A program made the translations under genes and the position numbers. Below, piece by piece: positions 10,678-22,603 of a stretch of 64,000 nt of DNA. Position 1 is the first letter of the stretch, and each line of letters begins with the position of its first letter. A model generated the notes under the pieces. The model was given only the letters and a program-made list of their open reading frames with translations, did no database searches and was not told the DNA's origin. Source of the DNA: Eopsaltria australis (lineage: Eukaryota > Chordata > Aves > Passeriformes > Petroicidae); contig JAVTVJ010001700.1 of NCBI GenBank assembly GCA_034509425.1, positions 62,001-126,000 of the forward strand. Direction: 5' to 3'.

Positions 10678-12408
10678 TTCCTGTTCCTGGTCAGAGTATT
10701 CACTGTCTGACCTTTGTGATGCCAAATCAGAAGTTCCCTCCTCAGGACTGTAGGAAACGGTTTTAGTTTTCTTATATCTGGGAAATCGCTGATTGTCTTC
10801 TGGTCTCTCTGTGGTAACTGCACTGACAGTCTTGTTGGGTGGCCCCTTCTTAACAGGTCTCTTCCCCCTCAGTTCTCGGGCCCAGGCGCTCAGCTTAGAG
10901 GTGGGTTCACCATCCCATTTCCTCATGTCCTCTCCATGCTCATGCAGAAAAAAACCAGAGCTCGTTACGTGGCCTGTTCTTGGGGATTCCTTTCCCTCTG
11001 ACTGGGGTTGGAGAGGAACGATCTCTTGGGCTGCTTCTAAAAGTTGGGGTGGTGGCTCACAGGGATGAGGGAGCACCCAGAGTTTCTTCTACATTTTGGA
11101 GCCAGGCGGACGCCACCTCTACAGTTGGTGTATCGATTTTTGGGTAATAAAGTGCCGCCAAGCTGCTGGAATATGATGCTGGGGCACCTTGAACCACCTT
11201 CCTCCACATGGCAAGTGTACAAGGGATATCCTCAGGATCTATGGTGACGCTATCATCCTTTAGATCACTATAGACAATTTCCAGCACTGCTAATTCTCTC
11301 AAGTACTGGATACCTTCATCCACATTGGTCCACTTCCCTGGGGACTTTACAAGATCTTCCTTAAAAGGATATCTTGCCTTCACACTTGAAAGAAGCCGTC
11401 TCCAGAGGCTACAAGTTGCTCCTTCCTTTGCAAGTCCTCTTTCAATTTCCCGATCCTTAGCAAGGGATCCCAGCTGTTGGGCTTCATGACCTTCTAACTG
11501 CTGACTATCGGCCCCATTATCCCAGCATCGCAGCAGCCATGCAGGAATCCTCTCACCTGACTGGCGGCTGTAATCCTTTCGCAAGTCTCGAAGTTCGGAT
11601 GGGGTCAGGGACCGAGTAACTTCGGTCTCCTGTTTAATCTGCCTCACTCCCTTCGATTCCTTTGCTGAGGGACCTGCCTCTTGATCTAGCCCCATCTCTT
11701 CTTCCTCTTCTTCTTCTTCTCTTACTAATCGGCCTGAAACTTGCCTTGTCCATTTTTTTTTTTCACTACTGGGGCAATTACTGTAGTTGTTGTGGTTTGG
11801 GTTCCTATCTCAGACATAGTTGTTATGGTTTGTATCCCTGCCTCAGCCACAGTTGTAGTTTGTGTCCCTGTCTCAGCTATAGTGTCCTCAGGCACAGTTT
11901 GAGTTCCTGCCTCAACCACAGTCCTCTGAGAATATTGAACAGAGGCCCGGTAGGCCCAGGCCAGCCCCCAGTACAGGGCGAGAAGCTGCTCGCATTCCTG
12001 AGAGTAAACGAGGCACCCTTCTGTCAGCCGACGGGCCAGTTTGTTAGGGTTATTTACCTCTTCAGGAGTAAACTCCCAGGCAACGGGAGGTGATAACCGC
12101 CCTAGGAACCTGCCCAAATCCCTCCATATACCTTTCCACCCAGGAACTGGGTACCTCAGGGCAGATTTTAACAGCTCCTCACCCGAGGGTCGTTTCCTTC
12201 TGTACCAGGGAGATGACAATTTCCATGAATTCCATAAGGTAACAGTGTTGGCTAATATTATTAATAATATCAGGAAGCTTATGTAAGGGTTGGCAATAAT
12301 CACAGGAGCCTGCAGTAAAAGATCATCTATACTCAAATTCACCCAGGGCAGAGAGAAGGAGTTATATTCATTCACAGTCATTGTTTGTTTCAACATGTTC
12401 CCAAACAT
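10675..12408 (-). pseudogene. gag: Family A unit 1 gag (three frames)
   Basis: The first segment (12408-11725) starts at an ATG in MFGNMLKQT. It has one strong hydrophobic segment (residues about 41-60), a WEFTPEE...LALYWGLAWAY domain and four TQT-type repeats (11934-11824). It ends after an 11-A tract that moves it out of frame. The second segment (11695-11057) carries the LRDLRKDYSR...WLLRCWD capsid-like region and ends at a UGA shared by all units. The third (to 10675) carries the GEDMRKWD module and an acidic tail, and is shifted again by an extra base in a T run near 10947-10953. No CCHC knuckle is visible. Gag would form the particle shell; this copy is broken. Confidence 0.85.
11824..11934 (-). 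repeat. Four TQT-type motifs in family A Gag
   Basis: On the minus strand this codes for EAGTQT, ETGTQT, EAGIQT and EIGTQT, with the TQT cores 13, 10 and 11 residues apart (residues 159, 172, 182 and 193 of unit 1). The same set occurs in unit 2 (about 17791-17901) and unit 3 (about 23753-23863). Tandem TQT motifs with this spacing are typical of partners of dynein light chain LC8. That interpretation is inference. Confidence 0.6.
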
Positions 12409-12539
12409 AGCAAAACAAAGATAAGCAGTGTGGCAGCCGAAGGCCGTATGCCACGCAGGAGTTTACTACTTGAGAGCTGCTATTGGTAATTACTAGAGCA
12501 TGCAATATATGTATATATAGAAAAAACTGCCTTCATCTC

Positions 12540-12557
12540 CCTGCACATTGGGCGCCA
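12540..12557 (-). other. Primer binding site, family A unit 1
   Basis: On the minus strand this reads TGGCGCCCAATGTGCAGG, eight bases after the LTR. The first nine bases match the class of primer sites that pair with lysine tRNA 3' ends. The same site is at 18510-18527 (unit 2) and 24472-24489 (unit 3). The tRNA assignment is tentative beyond the first bases. Confidence 0.75.
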
Positions 12558-12565
12558 AAAGAGAC

Positions 12566-13144
12566 TGTCGTGGGTTGACCCCGGCCAGGTGCCAGGTGCC
12601 CACTCAGTCACTCTATCACTCCCTCTCCCACTGGGTGAGGGGAGAGGATAATATTGAAAAAGACTATCAGGGTAAGAAAAGGCAGTTTTATTACAGCGGG
12701 GAAAAAAAATAGAACAAACAAGCTGAGAGTTGCGCGCACAAGAGCAGAAGAGAAAACAATCAATCGCTACTTCCCATCAGTAGCGATGTCCGGACACTTC
12801 CTGGGAAGCAGGGCTTCAGCACGCGTGATGGTTGTTCAAGGAGGCAAACATGGACCAGCCCTGAGTGCCTCCTCCTCCTCCTCTCTTCCTTCCCTTATAT
12901 ATCTGAGCTGATGTCATATGGTATGGAATATCCCTTTGGCTGACTGGGGTCAGCTGGCCTGCTGGTGTCCCCTCCCAGGATCTTGCCCCCCCCCCGCCCC
13001 ATCCCCTTCAGTGGGGGAAGGAATGTCACAGGGACAGCACAGCTTGGCAGTAGCCAAAACACTGCTCTGTTATCAATGCCAGCTACCAAAGCAAAGTACA
13101 GCAGTGTAAGGCCTGTGAGCTTTACCCCAGTCAGACCCAATACA
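12566..13144 (-). repeat. Family A LTR 2
   Basis: 579-bp LTR (TGTCGTGGG...CAATACA on the plus strand), serving both as 5' LTR of unit 1 and 3' LTR of unit 2. On the minus strand it carries TATATAAGG near 12893-12901 and AATAAAA near 12687. It is closely similar to LTR3 and LTR4. Confidence 0.94.
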
Positions 13145-13467
13145 ATTTCCACCCTTTATTCCATACCATTTGCATCATGCTCAGAAATCCTTTCCTACTC
13201 ACACATGCAATTTAAGCTACATCCTTAAACCATCCCCATCACATTAACTACTATCTCCTGTCCTCTCGCATCCTTCCACGTGGTCTCCATTTCCAGCAGA
13301 ATGTGGGGTCAGGGCAGGAGGAATAGTAAACTTGATTGTCGAGGACTGGCACCATCCCTGTTCATTGTGGCCTTTTTCTTGCCCCTTGCTGAAATTCGTT
13401 CTTCGTCAGCTCATGTCCCTTCTGCTACTTACATCCTGCAACATACAACTTCCAACATACATTATTC

Positions 13468-16400
13468 TTACCCCAAGGTTAAATCACCTTGGGGCACACA
13501 CTGGGTCTCCCCATCCTCCCGCATTACCCACCAAGTGCACCCAGGTCCTTGGGCAAAGACAATCCCACGAATGGGTTTGCCCTTCCCCATGGGGGACGCA
13601 ACCCACACTGACTTCCCCAGCCACTTTCCTATGTGTAGTGCAGGAACCTTGTCTCCCTCCACAGTGTCTAAGGGTTTAGTTTGGGCAGGACCAGGGCGGT
13701 TAACAGATCCTCTAGTATTGACTAGCCAAGTGGCTTCTGCCAAATTCACATCCCAATGCTTCCATGTCCCATTACCTAGTGCCCGTAGCATAGTTTTTAA
13801 CAGTCCATTATATCTTTCAATCTTCCCAGAGGCCTGTGGGTGATAAGGAATATGATATATCCACTTAATGCCATGCCTCTTTGCCCAGGAGTTAATAAGA
13901 TTATTTCGAAAATGAGTCCCATTGTCTGACTCAATTCTATCTGGGGTTCCATGTCGCCACAAAATGTGTCTTTCAAGACCTGAAATTGTGTTCCGAGCCG
14001 TGGCATGGTTTACTGGGTACGTTTCCAGCCAGCCAGCTGTGGCCTCCACCATGGTGAGGATGTAACTCTTGCCTTGGCGTGTTCGTGGCAATGGCCCAAT
14101 GTAATCGATTTGCCAGGCTTCACCATACTGGAACCCCAGCCACCGCCCTCCACTCCAAAGAGGCTTCACTCGTGTGGCTCGCTTGATGGCAGCGCATGTT
14201 TCACACGGATGAATAACCTGTGTGATGGCCTCCATGGTGAGATCCAGCCCTCGATCACGAGCCCATCTGTATGTTGCATCCCTTCCAAGATGCCCTGATG
14301 TTTCGTGGGCCCATCAGGCTATAAATAGCTCACCCTTTCTCTCCCAATCTAGGTCCACCTGAGCTATTCCAATTTTGGTGGCCTTATCTACCCGTTCGTT
14401 GTTTTGATGCTCCTCAGTGGCACGACTTCTGGGCACATGGGCATCTACATGGCGTACTTTCACAGTCATGTTCTCTATCCGTGCAGCAATGTCTTGCCAT
14501 AATGCAGCAGCCCAGATGGGTTTTCCCCTGCGCTGCCAGTTGGTTTTCTTCCACTGCTGCAGCCATCCCCATAGGGCATTAGCCACCATCCAGGAGTCAG
14601 TATAGAGATAGAGTATGGGCCACTTTTCTCTCTCAGCAATCTCTAGGGCTAGTTGGATGGCTTTCACCTCTGCAAACTGGCTTGATTCACCTTCCCCTTC
14701 AGCAGTCTCAATGACTTGTCGTGTGGGATTCCACACAGCAGCTTTCCACCTCCGATGGTTTCCTGTCACTCGACAGGATCCATCAGTAAATAAAGCATAT
14801 TTTCTTTCGTTTTCTGGTAACTCGTTATATGGTGGTGCTTCTTGGGCGCGAGTCACCTTCTCAGACAGTGCTCCAAAATCTCTGGCTTCTGGCCAACTCA
14901 AAATCTCTTCTAGGATTCCTGGGAAGTTGGGTTTTCCCATTCGGGCTCGTTGTGTAATTAAGGCCACCCACTTACTCCATGTAGCACTGGTTGCATGATG
15001 CACGGAGGGAATGTTTCCTTTGAACATCCAGTGTAGGACAGGCAATCGTGGTGCCAAGGGGAGACATGCTTCTGTCCCAACAACTTCTGAGGCTGCTCGA
15101 ACCCCCTCATAAGCAGCTAGTATTTCTTTTTCAGTTGGAGTATAGTGGGCTTCTGATCCTCGCTAACTCCTGCTCCAGAATCCTAATGGCCAACCTCGGG
15201 TTTCTCCTGCGGTCCTCTGCCAAAGGCTCCAGGTGAGGCCCTGCTCCCCAGCTGCAGTGTAGAGTATATTTTGCACATCTGATCCTGTCCGAACAGGCCC
15301 AAGAGCCACCGCACGAGCTATTTCCTGTTTGATTTGCTCAAAGGCCTGTTTCTGCTCAGGGCCCCACTTGAAGTCATTCTTCTTCTGGGTCACTCGATAG
15401 AGGGGGCCCACAAGGTGACTATAGCCTGGAATGTGCATTCTCCAGAATCCTACAAGGCCCAGGAAAGCTTGTGTTTCCTTCTTAGTAACTGGTGGAGACA
15501 TATTGGCAATTTTGTCAACCACCTCTGTAGGCACATGACGGCGCCCATCCTGCCATTTTATTCCTAGAACTGGATTTCCTGTGCAGGTCCCTTCACCTTA
15601 CTTTGTTTTATGGCAAGACCAGCTTTCAGAAGAATTTGGATTATTTTCTTCCCTTTTTCAAAAACTTCTCCTGCTGTATCACCCCACACAATGATATCAT
15701 CAATATATTGCAGGTGTTCCGGAGCTCCACCCTGTTCCAGAGCAGCCTGGATCAGGCCATGGCAGATGGTGGGGCTGTGTCTCCACCCCTGGGGCAGTCG
15801 GTTCCAGGTGTACTGGACACCCCTCCAAGTGAAAGCAAATTGTGGCCTGCACTTGGCCGCCAGAGGGATTGAGAAAAATGCATTAGCTATGTCAATCGTG
15901 GCATACCATTTGGCTGCTTTTGACTCTAGCTCATATTGGAGGTCCAACATGTCTGGTACGGCAGCACTGAGAGGTGCTGTGACTTCATTCAGGCCCCGAT
16001 AGTCCACTGTCAGCTGCCATTCCCCATTTGACTTCCACACTGGCCCTATGGGGCTGTTGAAGGGTGAGCGGGTCCTGCTGATAACTCCTTGGCTCTCCAG
16101 TCGACGAATTAGTTCATGGATAGGAGTCACGGAGTCCCGGTTGGTACGATACTGCCTCCGGTGCGCTGTCCTGGTAGCAATCGGTACTTGCTGATCTTCC
16201 ACCTGCAGCAATCCTACGATGAAGGGATCTTCTGAGAGGCCAGGCAGGGTGGATAACTGTTTGATCTTCTCTGTATTCACCGCAGCTATGCCAAAGGCCC
16301 ATCGATATCCCTTTGGATCCTTAAAATACCCTCTCCTGAGGTAGTCGATGCCAAGGATACAAGGGGCCTCTGGGCCAGTCACGATGGGGTGCCTTTGCCA

Positions 16401-16640
16401 TCTGTCCCCTGTTAAGCTCACCTCAGCTTTTACTACCGACAACTCCTGGCATCCCCCTGTCACTCCAGAGATCCAGATGGCTTCTGCACTCTTGTGCCTT
16501 GATGGCATCAGTGTACACTGTGCACCGGTGTCCACTAAAGCTTTGTACTTCTGTGGATCTGATGTGCCAGGCCATCGAATCCACACAGTCCAGTATACCC
16601 GGTCATCCCTTTCCTCTTCCTGGCCAGAGGCGGGGACCCT
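13468..16640 (-). pseudogene. pol: Family A unit 2 pro-pol (one frameshift, two stops)
   Basis: The frame opens after the gag UAG (16643-16641). Protease (VDTGAQ) and the first half of reverse transcriptase, including LPQGW and YIDD, run continuously to 15564. There a one-base deletion in an A run (AGAACTGG versus AGAAACTGG in units 1 and 3) shifts the frame. The remainder is in a second frame with a UAG at 15163-15165 (Tyr codon TAC to TAG) and a UGA at about 14312-14314 (Arg codon CGA to TGA). RNase H and integrase motifs are still readable. The UAG is shared with unit 3; the deletion and the UGA are private to unit 2. Confidence 0.88.
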
Positions 16641-18378
16641 CTATTCCTGTTCCTGGTCAGAGTATTCACTGTCTGACCTTTGTGATGCCAAATCAGAAGT
16701 TCCCTCCTCAGGACTGTAGGAAACAGATTTAGTTTTCTTATATCTGGGAAATCGCTGATTGTCTTCTGGTCTCTCTGTGGTAACTACACTGACAGTCTTC
16801 TTGGGTGGCCCCTTCTTAACAGGTCTCTTCCCCCTCAGTTCTCGGACCCGGGCGCTCAGCTTAGAGGTGGGTTCACCATCCCATTTCCTCATGTCCTCTC
16901 CATGCTCACGCAGAAAAAACCAGAGCTCGTTACGTGGCCTGTTCTTGGGGATTCCTTTCCCTCTGACTGGGGTTGGAGAGGAGCGATCTCTTGGGCTGCC
17001 TCTAAAAGTTGGGGTGCTGGCTCACAGGGATGAGGGAGCACCCAGAGTTTCTTCTACATTTCGGAGCCAGGCGGATGCCAACTCTACAGTTGGTGTATCC
17101 ATTTTTGGATAATAAAGTGCCACCAAGCTGCTGGAATATGATGCCGGGGTGCCTTGAACCACCTTCCTCCACATGGCAAGTGTACAAGGGACATCCTCTG
17201 GATCTATGGTGACGTTATCATCCTTTAGATCACTATAGACAATTTCCAGCACTGCTAATTCTCTCAAGTACTGGATACCTTCATCCACATTGGTCCACTT
17301 CCCTGGGGACTTTCACAAGATCTTCCTTAAAAGGATATCTTGCCTTCACACTTGAAAGAAGCCGTCTCCAGAGGCTACAAGTTGCTCCTTTCTTTGCAAG
17401 TCCTCTTTCAATTTCCCGATCCCTAGCAAGGGATCCCAGCTGTTGGGCTTCATGACCTTCTAACTGCTGACTATCGGCCCCATTATCCCAGCATCGCAGC
17501 AGCCATGCAGGAATCCTCTCACCTGACTGGCGGCTGTAATCCTTTCGCAAGTCTCGAAGTTCGGATGGGGTCAGGGACCGAGTAACTTCGGTCTCCTGTT
17601 TAATCTGCCTCACTCCCTTCGATTCCTTTGCTGAGGGACCTGCCTCTTGATCTAGCCCCATCTCTTCTTCCTCTTCTTCTTCTTCTCTTACTAATCGGCC
17701 TGAAACTTGCCTTGTCCATTTTTTTTTTTTCACTACTGGGGCAATTACTGTAGTTGTTGTGGTTTGGGTTCCTATCTCAGACATAGTTGTTATGGTTTGT
17801 ATCCCTGCCTCAGCCACAGTTGTAGTTTGTGTCCCTGTCTCAGCTATAGTGTCCTCAGGCACAGTTTGAGTTCCTGCCTCAACCACAGTCCTCTGAGAAT
17901 ATTGAACAGAGGCCCGGTAAGCCCAGGCCAGCCCCCAGTACAGGGCGAGAAGCTGCTCGCATTCCTGCGAGTAAACGAGGCACCCTTCTGTCAGCCGACG
18001 GGCCAGTTTGTTAGGGTTATTTACCTCTTCAGGAGTAAACTCCCAGGCAACGGGAGGTGATAACCGCCCTAGGAACCTGGCCAAATCCCTCCATATACCT
18101 TTCCACCCAGGAACTGGGTACCTCAGGGCAGATTTTAACAGATCCTCACCCGAGGGTCGTTTCCTTCTGTACCAGGGAGATGACAATTTCCATGAATTCC
18201 ATAACGTAACAACAGTGTTGGCTAATATTATTAATAATATCAGGAAGCTTATGTAAGGGTTGGCAATAATCACAGGAGCCTGCAGTAAAAGATCATCTAT
18301 ACTCAAATTCACCCAGGGCAGAGAGAAGGAGTTATATTCATTCACAGTCATTGTTTGTTTCAACATGTTCCCAAACAT
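16641..18378 (-). pseudogene. gag: Family A unit 2 gag (longest open gag of the array)
   Basis: A 365-codon frame (18378-17281) runs from the start through the hydrophobic segment (residues about 41-60), the four TQT motifs, a Lys run encoded by a 12-A tract, an acidic run of eight Glu, and into the capsid-like LRDLRKDYSR region. Units 1 and 3 have 11 A at this place and are interrupted. An extra C near 17312 then shifts the frame; the rest of the capsid region follows (17288-17022), ends at the shared UGA, and the GEDMRKWD module continues in that same frame to the UAG at 16641. No zinc knuckle is seen. Confidence 0.85.
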
Positions 18379-18535
18379 AGCAAAACAAAGATAAGCAGTG
18401 TGGCAGCCGAAGGCCGTATGCCACGCAGGAGTTTACTACTTGAGAGCTGCTATTGGTAATTACTAGAGCATGCAATATATGTATATATAGAAAAAACTGC
18501 CTTCATCTCCCTGCACATTGGGCGCCAAAAGAGAC

Positions 18536-19106
18536 TGTCGTGGGTTGACCCCGGCCAGGTGCCAGGTGCCCACTCAGTCACTCTATCACTCCCTCTCCCA
18601 CTGGGTGAGGGGAGAGGATAATATTGAAAAAGACTATCAGGGTAAGAAAAGGCAGTTTTATTACAGCGGGAAAAAAAATAGAACAAACAAGCTGAGAGTT
18701 GCGCGCACAAGAGCAGAAGAGAAAACAATCAATCGCTACTTCCCATCAGTAGCGATGTCCGGACACTTCCTGGGAAGCAGGGCTTCAGCACGCGTGATGG
18801 TTGTTCAAGGAGGCAAACATGGACCAGCCTGAGTGCCTCCTCCTCCTCCTCTCTTCCTTCCCTTATATATCTGAGCTGATGTCATATGGTATGGAATATC
18901 CCTTTGGCTGACTGGGGTCAGCTGGCCTGCTGGTGTCCCCTCCCAGGATCTTGCCCCCCCCCATCCCCTTCAGTGGGGGAAGGAATGTCACAGGGACAGC
19001 ACAGCTTGGCAGTAGCCAAAACACTGCTCTGTTATCAACACCAGCTACCAAAGCAAAGTACAGCAGTGTAAGGCCTGTGAGCTTTACCCCAGTCAGACCC
19101 AATACA
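18536..19106 (-). repeat. Family A LTR 3
   Basis: 571-bp LTR shared by units 2 and 3, with the same ends and signals as LTR2. It has a shorter C run near 18955 and one C fewer in the GACCAGCC stretch near 18826. Confidence 0.94.
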
Positions 19107-19429
19107 ATTTCCACCCCTTATTCCATACCATTTGCATCATGCTCAGAAATCCTTTCCTACTCACACATGCAATTTAAGCTACATCCTTAAACCATCCCCA
19201 TCACATTAACTACTATCTCCTGTCCTTTCACATCCTTCCACGTGGTCTCCATTTCCAGCAGAATGTGGGGTCAGGGCAGGAGGAATAGTAAACTTGATTG
19301 TCGAGGACTGGCACCATCCCTGTTCATTGTGGCCTTTTTCTTGCCCCTTGCTGAAATTCGTTCTTCGTCAGCTCATGTCCCTTCTGCTACTTACATCCTG
19401 CAACATACAACTTCCAACATACATTATTC

Positions 19430-22400
19430 TTACCCCAAGGTTAAATCACCTTGGGGCACACACTGGGTCTCCCCATCCTCCCGCATTACCCACCAAGTGC
19501 ACCCAGGTCCTTGGGCAAAGACAATCCCACGAATGGGTTTGCCCTTCCCCATGGGGGACGCAACCCACACTGACTTCCCCAGCCACTTTCCTATGTGTAG
19601 TGCAGGAACCTTGTCTCCCTCCACAGTGTCTAAGGGTTTAGTTTGGGCGGGACCAGGGCGGTTAACAGATCCTCTAGTATTGACTAGCCAAGTGGCTTCT
19701 GCCAAGTTCACATCCCAATGCTTCCATGTCCCATTACCTAGTGCCCGTAGCATAGTTTTTAACAGTCCATTATATCTTTCAATCTTCCCAGAGGCCTGTG
19801 GGTGATAAGGAATATGATATATCCACTTAATGCCATGCCTCTTTGCCCAGGAGTTAATAAGATTATTTCGAAAATGAGTCCCATTGTCTGACTCAATTCT
19901 ATCTGGGGTTCCATGTCGCCACAAAATGTGTCTTTCAAGACCTGAAATTGTGTTCCGAGCCGTGGCGTGGTTTACTGGGTACGTTTCCAGCCAGCCAGTT
20001 GTGGCCTCCACCATGGTGAGGATGTAACTCTTGCCTTGGCGTGTTCGTGGCAATGGCCCAATGTAATCAATTTGCCAGGCTTCACCATACTGGAACCCCA
20101 GCCACCGCCCTCCACTCCAAAGAGGCTTCACTCGTGTGGCTCGCTTGATGGCAGCGCATGTTTCACACGGATGAATAACCTGTGTGATGGCCTCCATGGT
20201 GAGATCCAGCCCTCGATCACGAGCCCATCTGTATGTTGCATCCCTTCCAAGATGCCCTGATGTTTCGTGGGCCCATCGGGCTATAAATAGCTCACCCTTT
20301 CTCTCCCAATCTAGGTCCACCTGAGCTATTCCAATTTTGGTGGCCTTATCTACCCGTTCGTTGTTTTGATGCTCCTCAGTGGCACGACTTCTGGGCACAT
20401 GGGCATCTACATGGCGTACTTTCACAGTCATGTTTTCTATCCGTGCAGCAATGTCTTGCCATAATGCAGCAGCCCAGATGGGTTTTCCCCTGCGCTGCCA
20501 GTTGGTTTTCTTCCACTGCTGCAGCCATCCCCATAGGGCATTAGCCACCATCCAGGAGTCAGTATAGAGATAGAGTATGGGCCACTTTTCTCTCTCAGCA
20601 ATCTCTAGGGCTAGTTGGATGGCTTTCACCTCTGCAAACTGGCTTGATTCACCTTCCCCTTCAGCAGTCTCAATGACTTGTCGTGTGGGATTCCACACAG
20701 CAGCTTTCCACCTCCGATGGTTTCCTGTCACTCGACAGGATCCATCAGTAAATAAAGCATATTTTCTTTCGTTTTCTGGTAACTCGTTATATGGTGGTGC
20801 TTCTTGGGCACGAGTCACCTTCTCAGACAGTGCTCCAAAATCTCTGGCTTCTGGCCAACTCAAAATCTCTTCTAGGATTCCTGGGAAGTTGGGTTTTCCC
20901 ATTCGGGCTCGTTGTGTAATTAAGGCCACCCACTTACTCCATGTAGCACTGGTTGCATGATGCACGGAGGGAATGTTTCCTTTGAACATCCAGTGTAGGA
21001 CAGGCAATCGTGGTGCCAAGGGGAGACATGCTTCTGTCCCAACAACTTCTGAGGCTGCTCGAACCCCCTCATAAGCAGCTAGTATTTCTTTTTCAGTTGG
21101 AGTATAGTGGGCTTCTGATCCTCGCTAACTCCTGCTCCAGAATCCTAATGGCCAACCTCGGGTTTCTCCTGCGGTCCTCTGCCAAAGGCTCCAGGTGAGG
21201 CCCTGCTCCCCAGCTGCAGTGTAGAGTATATTTTGCACATCTGATCCTGTCCGAACAGGCCCAAGAGCCACCGCACGAGCTATTTCCTGTTTGATTTGCT
21301 CAAAGGCCTGTTTCTGCTCAGGGCCCCACTTGAAGTCATTCTTCTTCTGGGTCACTCGATAGAGGGGGCCCACAAGGTGACTATAGCCTGGAATGTGCAT
21401 TCTCCAGAATCCTACAAGGCCCAGGAAAGCTTGTGTTTCCTTCTTAGTAACTGGTGGAGACATATTGGCAATTTTGTCAACCACCTCTGTAGGCACATGA
21501 CGGCACCCATCCTGCCATTTTATTCCTAGAAACTGAATTTCCTGTGCAGGTCCCTTCACCTTACTTTGTTTTATGGCAAGACCAGCTTTCAGAAGAATTT
21601 GGATTATTTTCTTCCCTTTTTCAAAAACTTCTCCTGCTGTATCACCCCACACAATGATATCATCAATATATTGCAGGTGTTCCGGAGCTCCACCCTGTTC
21701 CAGAGCAGCCTGGATCAGGCCATGGCAGATGGTGGGGCTGTGTCTCCACCCCTGGGGCAGTCGGTTCCAGGTGTACTGGACACCCCTCCAAGTGAAAGCA
21801 AATTGTGGCCTGCACTCTGCCGCCAGAGGGATTGAGAAAAATGCATTAGCTATGTCAATCGTGGCATACCATTTGGCTGCTTTTGACTCTAGCTCATATT
21901 GGAGGTCCAACATGTCTGGTACGGCAGCACTTAGAGGTGGTGTGACTTCATTCAGGCCCCGATAGTCCACTGTCAGCTGCCATTCCCCATTTGACTTCCA
22001 CACTGGCCATATGGGGCTGTTGAAGGGTGAGCGGGTCCTGCTGATAACTCCTTGGCTCTCCAGTCGACGAATTAGTTCATGGATAGGAGTCACGGAGTCC
22101 CGGTTGGTACGATACTGCCTCCGGTGCACTGTCCTGGTAGCAATCGGTACTTGCTGATCTTCCACCTGCAGCAATCCTACGATGAAGGGATCTTCTGAGA
22201 GGCCAGGCAGGGTGGATAACTGTTTGATCTTCTCTGTATTCACCGCAGCTATGCCAAAGGCCCATCGATATCCCTTTGGATCCTTAAAATACCCTCTCCT
22301 GAGGTAGTCGATGCCAAGGATACAAGGGGCCTCTGGGCCAGTCACGATGGGGTGCCTTTGCCATCTGTCCCCTGTTAAGCTCACCTCAGCTTTTACTACT

Positions 22401-22603
22401 GACAACTCCTGGCATCCCCCTGTCACTCCAGAGATCCAGATGGCTTCTGCACTCTTGTGCCTTGATGGCATCAGTGTACACTGTGCACCGGTGTCCACTA
22501 AAGCTTTGTACTTCTGTGGATCTGATGTGCCAGGCCATCGAATCCACACAGTCCAGTATACCCGGTCATCCCTTTCCTCCTCCTGGCCGGAGGCAGGGAC
22601 CCT
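19430..22603 (-). pseudogene. pol: Family A unit 3 pro-pol (single stop)
   Basis: This is the most complete pro-pol of the array. After the gag UAG the frame runs through protease (VDTGAQ) and reverse transcriptase (LTVDY, LPQGW, YIDD) to a UAG at 21125-21127, at the Tyr codon that is TAC in unit 1. Past that stop the same frame continues open to 19430 with RNase H (TDGSC, TDS) and integrase (QIDYI, ESDNG, GKIERYNG). Apart from this one stop there is no frameshift, so a single base separates it from a full-length reading frame. The stop lies between reverse transcriptase and RNase H. Confidence 0.9.
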
